Positions 8,389-17,254 of a DNA stretch of 64,000 nucleotides are shown piece by piece (position 1 is the first letter of the stretch; the number at the start of each line of letters is the position of its first letter). The DNA comes from CBDCUF01 sp965222525. Its GTDB lineage: Bacteria; Pseudomonadota; Alphaproteobacteria; Rickettsiales; UBA8987. The translations under genes were made by a program, and so were the position numbers. The DNA lies in contig OZ244955.1 in the NCBI GenBank assembly GCA_965222525.1, positions 558,001 to 622,000 on the forward strand, written 5' to 3'. Below the pieces are notes generated by a model. That model saw nothing but the letters and a program-made list of their open reading frames with translations, had not been told where the DNA came from and made no database searches.

Positions 8389-9243
8389 ATGAATTTACCA
8401 GAAAAACAAAAAACTGCATCCGGATGGTTTCGTGAATTGCGTGACCGGATTTGCAGTGAGTTTGAGCAGATAGAGGCGGAGTATGACACTAATTCCGGCG
8501 CAAAGGCCGGCAGTTTTCAGCGCAAACAGTGGGAACGTCCCGATGATAATGGAGATGGTGGCGGTGGTGAGATGTCGGTTATGACCGGCAGTGTATTTGA
8601 AAAGGTCGGTGTAAATATCTCCACGGTTCATGGTGAATTTTCCGAGCAGTTCCGTAAGGAAATCCCCGGTGCGGAAGAGGATCCGGCATTCTGGGCTAGT
8701 GGCATTTCGCTGGTGGCACATATGTGTTCACCACTGGTTCCGGCGGTACATATGAATACCCGCTTCATATGCACTTCCAAAAGCTGGTTCGGTGGTGGAG
8801 CGGATTTGACCCCAATGTTTCAGAATGACAAGGATACTGCCGATTTTCACCAGGCATTCCGGCAGGTTTGCGACAAGCATAGTTCCGAATATTATCCGAA
8901 ATTCAAACAGCAATGCGATGATTATTTTTACCTGAAACATCGTGAAGAACCGCGCGGAATCGGCGGTATTTTCTACGATTATCTTGATAGCGGCGACTGG
9001 CAGGCGGATTTTGAATTTACCAAAGATGTAGGTCTGGCATTTCTGGATATTTACCCGAAGATTGTCAGGCGGAATATGGTGGCGGAATGGTCGCAGGAGC
9101 AGCGTGAACAACAGCTACATAAACGCGGACGCTATGTTGAATTCAACCTGCTATATGACCGTGGTACCCGCTTCGGCCTCATGACCGGCGGTAATACCGA
9201 TGCAATCCTCATGTCCCTCCCCCCTGTTGTAAAATGGGGGTAG
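8389..9243 (+). CDS. hemF: Oxygen-dependent coproporphyrinogen III oxidase
   Basis: A 284-residue HemF. It converts coproporphyrinogen III to protoporphyrinogen IX using O2 in the cytosol. Hallmarks are GGGEMSVMTGSVFEKVGVN, VHMNTRFICTSKSWFGGGAD with its conserved His and Asp, RGIGGIFYDYLDSGDW, YVEFNLLYDRGTRFGL and the C-terminal ILMSLPP. Its presence argues for aerobic growth. hisH follows 26 nt later. The last codons contain a CCTCCCCC/GGGGGTAGG dyad that could act as a weak transcript-end hairpin. Confidence 0.97.
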   Translation: MNLPEKQKTASGWFRELRDRICSEFEQIEAEYDTNSGAKAGSFQRKQWERPDDNGDGGGGEMSVMTGSVFEKVGVNISTVHGEFSEQFRKEIPGAEEDPAFWASGISLVAHMCSPLVPAVHMNTRFICTSKSWFGGGADLTPMFQNDKDTADFHQAFRQVCDKHSSEYYPKFKQQCDDYFYLKHREEPRGIGGIFYDYLDSGDWQADFEFTKDVGLAFLDIYPKIVRRNMVAEWSQEQREQQLHKRGRYVEFNLLYDRGTRFGLMTGGNTDAILMSLPPVVKWG

Positions 9244-9269
9244 GTGCTTATTTTCATATATTAGTTCAC

Positions 9270-9908
9270 ATGAAAACGGTAATAATAGATTATGAGTCGG
9301 GGAATTTGCATTCTGCAGTGAAGGCGTTTGAAAAGGTTGCCGGTGATATCGGCTATGGCGGTGAGATATTGCTGACCGGCAATGCTTTTGATGTAAAATC
9401 GGCGAGCCATATAGTGCTGCCGGGGGTTGGTGCGTTTGGTGACTGCAAGGCTGGGCTGGCAGCCCTGCCAGGGATGATACAGGCTCTTGAGGAGGCTGTA
9501 TTACAGGAAAAAAAGCCTTTCCTGGGGATTTGTGTCGGGATGCAGCTACTCATGCAATATGGCTATGAACATGGCAAGTTCGAGGGGCTGGGCTGGATTG
9601 AAGGTGAAGTTATTCCGATAGAGCCACAGGATCCTGCACTGAAAATCCCCCATATGGGCTGGAATGAGCTGGAAATTACCAGGAGCCATCCTTTATTCAC
9701 CGGAATAAGCCCAAATGAGCATGTTTATTTTGTGCATTCTTATCAGGTGAAATGTGATGATTTTGATGATATACTGGCAGAGGTGGGTTATGGTGGTAAG
9801 GTTACTGCTGCTATAGCCCGTGATAATATAATGGGAGTACAGTTCCATCCTGAAAAAAGCCGGAAAACCGGCATGAAGGTTATACGGAATTTTCTTATGA
9901 TGGAGTAA
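9270..9908 (+). CDS. hisH: Imidazole glycerol phosphate synthase, glutaminase subunit
   Basis: A 212-residue class I glutamine amidotransferase. MKTVIIDYESGNLHS, the oxyanion region LPGVGAFGD, the nucleophile C88 in LGICVGMQLL, and the His-Glu pair in VQFHPEKSRKTG near residues 193-195 identify HisH, which passes ammonia to HisF in histidine synthesis. Start 9270 chosen over an in-frame ATG at 9234 that would overlap hemF. hisB lies 7 kb away; hisF and hisA are not in the window, so histidine genes are dispersed. The stop codon TAA forms the first bases of palindromic element A2. Confidence 0.96.
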   Translation: MKTVIIDYESGNLHSAVKAFEKVAGDIGYGGEILLTGNAFDVKSASHIVLPGVGAFGDCKAGLAALPGMIQALEEAVLQEKKPFLGICVGMQLLMQYGYEHGKFEGLGWIEGEVIPIEPQDPALKIPHMGWNELEITRSHPLFTGISPNEHVYFVHSYQVKCDDFDDILAEVGYGGKVTAAIARDNIMGVQFHPEKSRKTGMKVIRNFLMME

Positions 9909-10118
9909 ACCCCTCCCGCTTGCGGGAGGGGTAAGAAATTTGAGCAGCTTGTCTGCCAGATTTCTGGGGAGGGAATGATGCAGTGCTGTGTGTTCAGTGC
10001 TGAGTGTTTGCAACAGGAGACTTAGCACTCAACACTTTGCACTTATTTATTCCCCCACCAGAAATCCTAAGGATTAAAAATCCTTGGATTTCTTGCCTCC
10101 CCCGCAAGCGGGGGAGGT
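9907..10118. repeat. Palindromic element A2 (family A) with a nested palindrome
   Basis: A 212 bp second copy of family A. Left apical hairpin GCAG-CTTGT-CTGC (9944-9956) replaces the GCAATC stem of A1, keeping the fold. Instead of the short centre of A1 it contains an inserted palindrome of AGTGCTGAGTG-like words (about 9979-10045), related to the stand-alone copy at 36442. The element starts on the hisH stop codon and its last bases, GGGGGAGGT, sit 4 nt before the ATG at 10123. Confidence 0.9.
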
Positions 10119-10122
10119 TTAT

Positions 10123-10716
10123 ATGAGAAAAATGCTTGGATTCGGAAGAAAGAAGAAACAGCGTAGTCCGCATGATGTTTACCGCAATAACCGTGGATTC
10201 CAGATTGGTGCGATTATACTGGTGATATATTTTATCGCTATGGATGCGAAGCACCGGATGGAAGTTGGCAAGCGGGAAGAACAGCGGCTTGAGGCGGAAT
10301 TGAAACAGGCTCCGCAGAGTATTCCCGTTCCCGGACAGGATGTGTTAATCAAAGAGCATATCACACTTGCAGATGCGATAAAAAACAGCCTGATAATTCG
10401 CGATATTGAGCAGGGTGAGGGCAATCCGGCTGGGATCGGCGATGAAATTACTATCGAATATAGAATCAGTAACGATATAGAATCGGGTCAGGATACGGAA
10501 AAGCAATGGCAGGAGGTAAAATTTACGCTCGGCAAGGATACGCTACCCATACCGTTTATGCAGGCGGTAATCGGAATGAAACCGGGCGGAAAGCGGGAGG
10601 TTATTATTCCGGCCGAATATCTTGCGCCATACCTGGATAATGAGAAAAAACACGCAATTTCCCTGCCTGGGAACAAGATTATAAAAGTGGAAGTCCTCTA
10701 TAAATCATCTATATGA
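10123..10716 (+). CDS. Membrane-anchored FKBP-like peptidyl-prolyl isomerase
   Basis: A 197-residue protein with a basic N-terminus (GRKKKQRSPHDVYR), one membrane helix (about residues 25-42, GFQIGAIILVIYFIAM), a charged linker and a C-terminal FKBP-like domain (about 100-195). Family-like blocks are GIGDEITIEYRIS, PIPFMQAVIGMKPGGKREV and IPAEYLAPY. The domain likely faces the periplasm and assists folding; several active-site aromatics of classical FKBPs are not obvious, so catalysis is uncertain. Start 10123 uses the GGGGGAGGT at the end of repeat A2; the ATG at 10084 lies inside the repeat. It overlaps the next gene by 4 bp (ATGA). Confidence 0.75.
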   Translation: MRKMLGFGRKKKQRSPHDVYRNNRGFQIGAIILVIYFIAMDAKHRMEVGKREEQRLEAELKQAPQSIPVPGQDVLIKEHITLADAIKNSLIIRDIEQGEGNPAGIGDEITIEYRISNDIESGQDTEKQWQEVKFTLGKDTLPIPFMQAVIGMKPGGKREVIIPAEYLAPYLDNEKKHAISLPGNKIIKVEVLYKSSI

Positions 10717-11477
10717 TAGAAACCAGAGAACATAACGGCAAAACCTTCCAGCACATTGACCCTGCCACAATCGACCTGACAAAGATGACTGAAATACAGA
10801 AAGTTACTTCTGTCTGGGCATATCAATTGAAAGCAGGGGAGAAGCTAGAGGTCGAAACCAAAAGCGGTGGGATTATCGAAACTACCAACACTGCATATGA
10901 GGGCGACTGGGTGGTATATAATATCGGTAACAGTTTCGGCGACAGCCTGAAGGAACGCATTGCCAATGCCGATATGAAAGTAATCACCGACGAGGCTTTC
11001 CATAGGTTATATCGTATCCGGCCCGATAGTGATGGTGACGGCTCAAGTTACGCTGATTATGAAGATACAAAAGGGCAGGAATATTCATATACCGGCAAGT
11101 CGATTTATGTTGCCCGTGTGCCGTTCAATTTCTTCATTCGTGCACCATGGGGGGAAGACCAGTTCATCGAGGAGGGCGGCTATATTGTATATAACACCAA
11201 TACCAGCCATTCAGGGCATCCTGATATATATGGTACGGCAGGGGCGCAGGGCGGGGTACCTGACCAGCTTGAAAATACCTATATGCTGGTGAAGGATTTG
11301 AAGAATGTAGATAAACGGCAAAAGCAGGTGAACGAGAAGACGATGCGGGATTTATACCGCCATGTTATTGCCTGTGACCGCTCGCCTATAGCCGGAATCC
11401 AGTTCAATGCGGTAGATTTGCAGCGCGCCCACGAACGCATCGGCCAGCAGACAGAAAAATGGGAGCATAAACGGTAA
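10713..11477 (+). CDS. Protein of unknown function with duplicated YxVYN motif
   Basis: A 254-residue soluble protein, translationally coupled (ATGA overlap) to the FKBP-like gene. No signal peptide or membrane helix. Two segments look like an internal duplication: ETTNTAYEGDWVVYNIG near residues 55-72 and GEDQFIEEGGYIVYNT near 147-163, each a predicted strand-rich unit preceded by a charged loop. The C-terminal 50 residues are helical and basic. I do not recognise the family. Coupling suggests it works with, or is a client of, the anchored FKBP-like protein, but that is inference only. Confidence 0.7.
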   Translation: MIETREHNGKTFQHIDPATIDLTKMTEIQKVTSVWAYQLKAGEKLEVETKSGGIIETTNTAYEGDWVVYNIGNSFGDSLKERIANADMKVITDEAFHRLYRIRPDSDGDGSSYADYEDTKGQEYSYTGKSIYVARVPFNFFIRAPWGEDQFIEEGGYIVYNTNTSHSGHPDIYGTAGAQGGVPDQLENTYMLVKDLKNVDKRQKQVNEKTMRDLYRHVIACDRSPIAGIQFNAVDLQRAHERIGQQTEKWEHKR

Positions 11478-11493
11478 CATCCGGACATTTTTA

Positions 11494-12654
11494 TTACCCC
11501 TCAACCAGCAGGGAAACCCTGTTGCCGGGGTGGCGGGCGAGGCGGCCTGCAAGTTCCAACTCCAGCAATATATTGGCTGCCGAAGCGGTATCAGCATTGC
11601 ACATATTTACCAGATTATCAATATTTACCGGCACTGTCCCCAGATTATCAAGTATACTGGTGCGTAATTTCTCAAACTCGCTTCCTTCCGTGACTATATC
11701 ATCTGCATCACCGGTAAATTCCTCATATTCATAATCATCCGCACTGCTTTCCAGCAAGGCATTGGGAATAGTCCGCTCACTGCTGAAACGCACCGCATCA
11801 ATTATATCCTGCGCCGATTCCACCAGTGTCGCCCCCTGCTTCAGCAGCCGGTTAGGCCCCTCGGCGCGTGGATCCATAGGTGAACCGGGAATTGCCATAA
11901 CCTCACGCCCCTGTTCGGCTGCGAATCGGGCGGTAATCAGCGAGCCGGAGCGGGTGGCAGCTTCGATTATCACCGTTCCCAGGCATAATCCCGATATAAT
12001 CCGGTTACGGCGGGGGAAACTTTCCGAGCGTGGAACCGCACCGAACAGTGATTCGGCAATTATCACCCCGCATTGCATTATTTCCTCACGCAGTCCAGCA
12101 TTTTCCGGCGGGTATATATGCTCGATTCCACCTGCTACTACGGCCACAGTCGATTTACCCAATGCTCCTTTATGTGCGGCAGTATCTATACCACGGGCAA
12201 GCCCTGATATAACGGTATATCCTGCCTCCGACAGTTCACGTGCCAACCTTTGCGCTATGTTATAACCGTTGGCTGATGCATTGCGTGCGCCTACCATGGC
12301 AATACAGTCCCGTTCAAGCGCAGGGACGGATGAATCATCAAACTGGCCGATTATAGTGATTACAGGTGGGGAGTCAGGGATTTGTGCGAGGAGTTTCGGA
12401 TAACGTTCGTCATTCCTGGTGATCATTTCCGCACCGATATCACGGCAGAACTCGATTTCAGCTTCCGCCTGTTCTGTGCCGCATATTTTAAGCGGTGTGC
12501 GCCGTCCACCTTTCACTGACATCTCCGGCGCCTTGTGCAATGCACGTTCTACGCTGCCATATAACCTCAACAACCTGTCAAAGGTCTTTGGTCCGATATT
12601 CTCACTGCGTATCAACCGCAGCCATGAGACAAGTTCTTTATAATCGGAACTCAT
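11494..12654 (-). CDS. dprA: DNA-processing protein DprA
   Basis: A 386-residue DprA/Smf. The Rossmann-like core carries MVGARNASANGYNIAQRLA, VISGLARGIDTAAHKGAL, VAGGIEHIYPPEN and ARSGSLITARFAAEQGREV. It has an N-terminal helical segment with a helix-hairpin-like GPKTFDRLLRLYGSVE and a C-terminal winged-helix (about 325-380, VNIDNLVNMCNADTASAANILLELELAG). DprA loads RecA on incoming single-stranded DNA in transformation. It overlaps plsY by 4 bp; this plsY-dprA order is common in alphaproteobacteria, where topA often follows, but not here. Confidence 0.97.
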   Translation of the reverse strand: MSSDYKELVSWLRLIRSENIGPKTFDRLLRLYGSVERALHKAPEMSVKGGRRTPLKICGTEQAEAEIEFCRDIGAEMITRNDERYPKLLAQIPDSPPVITIIGQFDDSSVPALERDCIAMVGARNASANGYNIAQRLARELSEAGYTVISGLARGIDTAAHKGALGKSTVAVVAGGIEHIYPPENAGLREEIMQCGVIIAESLFGAVPRSESFPRRNRIISGLCLGTVIIEAATRSGSLITARFAAEQGREVMAIPGSPMDPRAEGPNRLLKQGATLVESAQDIIDAVRFSSERTIPNALLESSADDYEYEEFTGDADDIVTEGSEFEKLRTSILDNLGTVPVNIDNLVNMCNADTASAANILLELELAGRLARHPGNRVSLLVEG

Positions 12655-13262
12655 GAAATCTTTCCCTCCTGGCCATGTATTAGACGCCTGATATTGGAGT
12701 GGTGTCTGGCTACTACCAGTATGCTGAGGAATATGCTCAGGTATAGTGTTTCATAACCGATTTTATTTACAAAGAACAGGGCAATTGTCGGGGTGATTAT
12801 CATGGTTAATATGGCGGAAAGAGAAGATATTTTTGTCAGGGCAAATGCCGCCAGCCATACAATAACCGCTGCAATTCCAAGCGGATAGTAAATCGCCAGA
12901 TATACACCGAGAGTGGTTGCCACCCCCTTGCCTCCCCTGAATTTCAGCCATACAGGGAATATATGCCCGATTACCGCCAGCCCTGCCGCTATTGCAACAA
13001 GCTGTGCCCCGTTTTCGCCGGTTGACATATGCCGTACCAGCAAAACCGCTATCGCCCCTTTCAGCCCGTCCAGAAATAGCGTTATAGCACCGGCCTTTTT
13101 TCCCCCTATGCGTGCAACATTGGTAGCCCCGATATTACCGGAGCCCTGCTTCTTCAAATCACCAATACCATATAGGCGCGCCACCAGAATACCAAACGGT
13201 ATCGAGCCTATAAGATAGGATATTGCTAGAAGAAGATAATCTGTTATGGCAAGATCTATCAT
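12651..13262 (-). CDS. plsY: Glycerol-3-phosphate acyltransferase PlsY
   Basis: A 203-residue integral membrane protein with about five to six helices. It transfers acyl from acyl-phosphate to glycerol 3-phosphate, the first step of phospholipid synthesis. Conserved motifs visible are SYLIGSIPFG, QGSGNIGATNVAR and KFRGGKGVATTLG, which together form the active site. Its last 4 bp overlap dprA, giving a two-gene unit. Confidence 0.97.
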   Translation of the reverse strand: MIDLAITDYLLLAISYLIGSIPFGILVARLYGIGDLKKQGSGNIGATNVARIGGKKAGAITLFLDGLKGAIAVLLVRHMSTGENGAQLVAIAAGLAVIGHIFPVWLKFRGGKGVATTLGVYLAIYYPLGIAAVIVWLAAFALTKISSLSAILTMIITPTIALFFVNKIGYETLYLSIFLSILVVARHHSNIRRLIHGQEGKIS

Positions 13263-13342
13263 ATTCTAAGTTAGAATATACGACAGGATCCTGTAGAGGA
13301 AACCATTATTTACAAGGCCACGATAATAGAAAGTAATAGCAC

Positions 13343-13921
13343 CTATTCATCCCTAAGGCTCTTGATTAGAATGGCTTTAGGTTGTTTATCTGTAGATTCG
13401 ACGGGGCAATTACTAAGACAAAAAATTTCTTCTTTATTTGTTCGTTTATACGAACAAAGGGCAACTTTTCCGTTTTTTAACTCAGTATCATTAAGGATAG
13501 CTTTATTTTCAAATTCGGAAAACACCAGCTCGGTGCCGACGGGATACTCCGCTATACTATCATCCTCGATGTATATTGCAAACATACGCAGATTCTTACT
13601 GTTTTTTGGTCTACCGAAAATAATACAATATGTCTCAGTATCCTCAAGCCACTCCACCTGTCCATCCTTCAGCTTTCCAACTACCCTGGCACGGGCGGTT
13701 CTACCGCTATGAGGATGATAATCTGCCGGTAGTAAGTCAATCAAATCACAGTCCAGAGCCTTGCTGATACTATATATCCAATCAAGGGTCATACGGCGCT
13801 TTCCTTTCTCTAACCGGTCAATCTGTTGCTGTGACGTCCCCACTGCATCAGCCAGCTCTCGCATAGTCATCCCCTTTTTCTTACGCAATTGTGTAACTTT
13901 ATGGTGAACCATTTTGGACAT
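13343..13921 (-). CDS. XRE-family regulator with LexA/S24-like C-terminal domain
   Basis: A 192-residue protein with an N-terminal HTH (about 8-62: VTQLRKKKGMTMRELADAVG, then TSQQQIDRLEKGKRR) and a C-terminal domain with the layout of S24/LexA-type sensors (IYIEDDSIAEYPVGTELVF, then GKVALCSYKR). The canonical Ser-Met of self-cleaving repressors is replaced by Ser-Ile and I see no clear lysine partner, so the domain may be non-catalytic. It is divergent from the XRE gene at 14154. Target unknown. Confidence 0.75.
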   Translation of the reverse strand: MSKMVHHKVTQLRKKKGMTMRELADAVGTSQQQIDRLEKGKRRMTLDWIYSISKALDCDLIDLLPADYHPHSGRTARARVVGKLKDGQVEWLEDTETYCIIFGRPKNSKNLRMFAIYIEDDSIAEYPVGTELVFSEFENKAILNDTELKNGKVALCSYKRTNKEEIFCLSNCPVESTDKQPKAILIKSLRDE

Positions 13922-14153
13922 AACTTTAACGGCTTGAATTCTGGAACTATAAGTAGAACAACTTTTCTCCTGTGCTACCCACCATTAGCTTTATACCAAT
14001 GCAATTGCGGATATCAACGTTTTAGTTGGAAAAATTTTTCTGGAATGACTATAAATACGCAGGATACAGACAATTATCATCCAAAAACACTTGATTCATA
14101 CAACCTTATGGTGTAGGTCGTTTTGTAATTAGACTTTTACTTTTATAATTTAT
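13922..14153. promoter_or_regulatory. AT-rich divergent region between two XRE genes
   Basis: A stretch of 232 bp with promoters for both regulators by position. I found no perfect dyad comparable to 6868-6885 and no palindromic element of families A to C. Confidence 0.3.
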
Positions 14154-14501
14154 ATGAATATCCCTATAGATGTACAAATTGGTGAACGGGTACGGCTCTT
14201 TCGTATTGCAGCAGGCTTTAAACAAAAAGACCTGGCTGCAGAGCTTGGTGTTTCTTATCAGCAGATACAGAAATACGAAGCCGGTAAGGATAAGGTTAGT
14301 ATAGAAAAGCTAGTTGAAATATCGGAGATTCTTAATGTTTCTATCGACAGTTTTTTTCGTGATATAAGCAAGATGGATACCAGACCAAATCGACAGGCCT
14401 TAACATTAATGAAATATTATTCAGGCATCTCACGTGACAATGTACGCAGCCTTTTAGTGGATATTGTAAAAATTCTGCATAATGCAGAGAGGAAAGATTA
14501 G
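14154..14501 (+). CDS. XRE-family transcriptional regulator
   Basis: A 115-residue protein: an HTH at residues 8-65 (IGERVRLFRIAAGFKQKDLA, then LGVSYQQIQKYEAGKDKVS) and a 45-residue C-terminal tail ending in a helix (RDNVRSLLVDIVKILHN). This compact type, with YQQIQKYEAG as recognition region, is very common in alphaproteobacteria, where relatives control stress or symbiosis genes. ATG 14154 has no obvious Shine-Dalgarno. It converges on the RDD gene. Function not assignable from sequence. Confidence 0.8.
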   Translation: MNIPIDVQIGERVRLFRIAAGFKQKDLAAELGVSYQQIQKYEAGKDKVSIEKLVEISEILNVSIDSFFRDISKMDTRPNRQALTLMKYYSGISRDNVRSLLVDIVKILHNAERKD

Positions 14502-14528
14502 ATAGTATGTAATCTTCGCTAGCATAGC

Positions 14529-15155
14529 CTAACGCAAGAACATAAAATAAGATACCAGCAATATAATTGCGATTATACTGTGGATAATAAATTTTCGTTT
14601 TTTCACAATCTCAGGGTCGGTATATCTGGCATATATCACTGTTGTGCTAGCCATCTTGTCATGTAATCCCTGTTTTTTTTCGTTAAACAGAATCCAGATA
14701 AAGCATATCAAGGTTATATAACCCAGAAAGCGAATGAATATTTGCCTACGGCTTGGCTCTTTCAAGCTCTCGACATCCACTATCTTCAGTCCAAACAGCA
14801 TCTTGCCGGGAGTAGCAGAACGATATATCCAGAATGGTATGATTATCAACCCCGCCACTAGAATCTGCAATAACGAGTCGAATAACATTCGGCTTAAATG
14901 TCCACCTTCCGCATAAAGCCTGGCAATTTCAGTATAGGCTTCCCCCAAAGTAATTTTTTGTTCTGCTGCATCCTTTAAAACCAGGTTCATTTCCGGTGGC
15001 ACCCCCTCTATTTCCATCGCACCGGGAAATAATACGTAAAACACAGCAAAGATAAGCAGTGTATCTATCATAACCGCCCACAGTCGTACTTTGAACCCGG
15101 CATATTGTACCACATCTTCTTCGTTATCCATAATATCCTCAACTGTATCTGTCAT
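14529..15155 (-). CDS. RDD-family membrane protein
   Basis: A 208-residue inner-membrane protein. The RDD signature is present as AGFKVRLWAVMIDTLLIFAVFYVLFP in helix 1 with the Arg and Asp pair, then ATPGKMLFGLKIVDVESLKEP and RRQIFIRFLGYI. Four membrane helices are visible (about 25-45, 87-107, 145-160 and 190-206). RDD proteins are linked to ion or small-molecule transport but the function here is unknown. It overlaps bioD by 4 bp, so the two are co-translated, without an evident functional reason. Confidence 0.85.
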   Translation of the reverse strand: MTDTVEDIMDNEEDVVQYAGFKVRLWAVMIDTLLIFAVFYVLFPGAMEIEGVPPEMNLVLKDAAEQKITLGEAYTEIARLYAEGGHLSRMLFDSLLQILVAGLIIIPFWIYRSATPGKMLFGLKIVDVESLKEPSRRQIFIRFLGYITLICFIWILFNEKKQGLHDKMASTTVIYARYTDPEIVKKRKFIIHSIIAIILLVSYFMFLR

Positions 15156-15790
15156 AGTTCTATCGGTAAATTTGTTGTCATATAGGGTAAAGTCGTTACT
15201 GATAGGTCTGTAAAATTTTTCAGGCTGGTGACTATATCATCCATCGCAACGCCATTACTTGTATCGAACTGATTTATAATCACTTGCTTTATATTTATTC
15301 CCCGATTGTACATTGATTCAATAGAGGTTAGTGTATGGCTAATTGTACCAAGATAACAACCACTTATCAACATGACATCCATGTTTAGCTCTACTAGTAA
15401 ATCCAACACGACCTTGTTATGGGTAATCGGGGTCATAATTCCGCCAATTCCCTCTATAATCAGGTAATCTATATCGAGGGGCGGGGTACAAAAATCTACT
15501 ATTTGCTGAAAATCAAGCGTAACTCCTTCCATACAGGCAGCAATATCGGGTGAAAGCGGGGCTTTAAGCCGATAAAGAGAGGTTTTCTCTATATTTTCTT
15601 CAGTTGCAGGCAAATCCAAACTGGCCAATATCTGTGTAGTGTCATTATCCCCACCATCTTCCCAGCCACTTATAACCGGCTTGAGAGCATGCACCGTTTT
15701 TCCTTCAGCACATAACTTGCGACACAGGAGAGTAGTAACAAAAGTTTTTCCTATCCCTGTTCCGGTTGATGTTATAAAGTATTTTTGCAT
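15152..15790 (-). CDS. bioD: Dethiobiotin synthetase
   Basis: A 212-residue BioD. The P-loop TGTGIGKT is at residues 9-16, LKPVISGW follows, then SLYRLKAPLSPDIAACMEG, and IIEGIGGIMTPI is the second conserved block. BioD closes the ureido ring of dethiobiotin from 7,8-diaminopelargonate, CO2 and ATP. Start placed at ATG 15790; the longer frame has no family resemblance. No other bio genes are in the window. The gene is divergent from pdxJ with only about 24 bp between the starts. Confidence 0.92.
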   Translation of the reverse strand: MQKYFITSTGTGIGKTFVTTLLCRKLCAEGKTVHALKPVISGWEDGGDNDTTQILASLDLPATEENIEKTSLYRLKAPLSPDIAACMEGVTLDFQQIVDFCTPPLDIDYLIIEGIGGIMTPITHNKVVLDLLVELNMDVMLISGCYLGTISHTLTSIESMYNRGINIKQVIINQFDTSNGVAMDDIVTSLKNFTDLSVTTLPYMTTNLPIEL

Positions 15791-15814
15791 TTTGTGAATA
15801 GTAGTTCGTGAATA

Positions 15815-16564
15815 GTGAAACAAAGTCGTATAAGACTCGGAGTTAACATAGACCATGTTGCAACAGTACGCAATGCCAGGGGAATTGCGACTCCTGATCC
15901 TGTGCGGGCTGCATTAATGGCAAAAGATGCAGGGGCGGATGGTATCACTGCACATCTGCGTGAAGACCGCCGTCACATACGGGACGATGATATCAGGCGG
16001 CTTAAGGTTGAGGTGGATTTGCCGCTTAATATGGAGATGGCGGCCACTGACGAGATGCTGGAGATTGCTCTGAATGTGAAGCCTAATGCCTGCTGTATAG
16101 TACCGGAAAAACGCCAGGAATTGACTACCGAAGGCGGGTTGGATGTTGAATCACTTGCTGGCCGCTTAAAAGATTTGAGCATTCAGTTGAAACAGGCCGG
16201 TATAAGAGTATCGCTGTTTATTGACCCTGACATAGCACAGATAGGTGCGGCAAAAGAGGTCGGAGCGGATATTGTGGAGTTACACACCGGCAGATATTGT
16301 GAGTTATATGCGGAAGGCAAACAGGATGAACAGGAAGCAGAATTACAGGAAACTATCCGTGCGGCTGCCTATGCTGATGAATCAGGGCTGGAGTGCCATG
16401 CCGGTCACGGGCTTAACTATGACACTGTTTCTCCTATAGCAGCAATCCCGCAGATAAAGGAACTCAATATAGGCCATTTCCTGATGGGAGAATCAATCTT
16501 CCTCGGCCTTGATGTAGCAATCAAAAAAATGCGTAGGTTAATTGATGATGTAACAAATAGGTAG
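15815..16564 (+). CDS. pdxJ: Pyridoxine 5'-phosphate synthase
   Basis: A 249-residue PdxJ with normal length and fold. It condenses 1-deoxyxylulose 5-phosphate and 3-amino-2-oxopropyl phosphate to pyridoxine 5'-phosphate. Conserved blocks are RLGVNIDHVATVRNARG, TAHLREDRRHIRDDD, LNMEMAAT, VSLFIDPD, ELHTGRYC, CHAGHGLNYD and IGHFLMGESIFLG. The start codon is GTG at 15815. It is unaccompanied by acpS, a frequent neighbour in other proteobacteria. Confidence 0.97.
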   Translation: MKQSRIRLGVNIDHVATVRNARGIATPDPVRAALMAKDAGADGITAHLREDRRHIRDDDIRRLKVEVDLPLNMEMAATDEMLEIALNVKPNACCIVPEKRQELTTEGGLDVESLAGRLKDLSIQLKQAGIRVSLFIDPDIAQIGAAKEVGADIVELHTGRYCELYAEGKQDEQEAELQETIRAAAYADESGLECHAGHGLNYDTVSPIAAIPQIKELNIGHFLMGESIFLGLDVAIKKMRRLIDDVTNR

Positions 16565-16589
16565 AAGTATGGCATAGACATTAGCTTCC

Positions 16590-17183
16590 TTAACCGCCCA
16601 GCTTTCCCTTTGTAGACGGGACAGCATCCGACTTGCGGGAGTCGATGGAAAGCGCTGTTCGTAATGAGCGGGCAAGCCCTTTATAGCAGGATTCGATTAT
16701 GTGATGGTTATTGGTGCCGTATAAATTCTCCACATGCAGGGTTATCCCCGCAGCCTGTGCGAATGCGGCAAACCATTCCCTGAACAGCTCGGTATCCATT
16801 TCACCCAGCTTGTCACGGGTAAACTGCACCTTCCACACCAGATATGGCCTGCCGGAGAAATCCAGTGTCACCCGTGATAAAGTCTCATCCATCGGGATAT
16901 ATGCGCTACCATAGCGGGTGATACCTTTAAGCTCACCGGCAGCCTCCAGTAATGCCTGCCCTATCGCAATGCCGATATCCTCGGTAGTGTGGTGGAAATC
17001 GATGTGCAAATCGCCTTCCGCCTTAACTTTCAAGTCAATCAGGCTGTGCCGGGAAAGCTGCTCCAGCATATGGTCGAGAAACCCTATGCCGGTGCTGATT
17101 TCATACTCACCGCTACCATCTATATCCAGCTCAACACTGATTTGTGTTTCCTTGGTATTTCTGTCAATCTTTGCGCTGCGCAC
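16590..17183 (-). CDS. hisB: Imidazoleglycerol-phosphate dehydratase
   Basis: A 197-residue monofunctional HisB. The metal-binding histidine motifs GFLDHMLEQLSRHSLID, DFHHTTEDIGIAIGQ, GLARSLRTAL and NNHHIIESCYKG are intact. It dehydrates imidazoleglycerol phosphate in histidine synthesis. The start codon is GTG at 17183, with AAGGAG 8 nt upstream on the minus strand, which decides the start. It converges with pdxJ and is separate from hisH at 9270. Confidence 0.97.
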   Translation of the reverse strand: MRSAKIDRNTKETQISVELDIDGSGEYEISTGIGFLDHMLEQLSRHSLIDLKVKAEGDLHIDFHHTTEDIGIAIGQALLEAAGELKGITRYGSAYIPMDETLSRVTLDFSGRPYLVWKVQFTRDKLGEMDTELFREWFAAFAQAAGITLHVENLYGTNNHHIIESCYKGLARSLRTALSIDSRKSDAVPSTKGKLGG

Positions 17184-17254
17184 GTCCTATCTCCTTGATA
17201 TACCGCAAATTATATATATAATCCGGTTTTCTGCCACTTACAAGCATTGAATCC

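Noticed and set aside
9223..9246. Repeat-like dyad at the end of hemF
   Set aside because: CCTCCCCC/GGGGGTAGG is mostly explained by the conserved HemF C-terminus MSLPP; it is not a family A copy.
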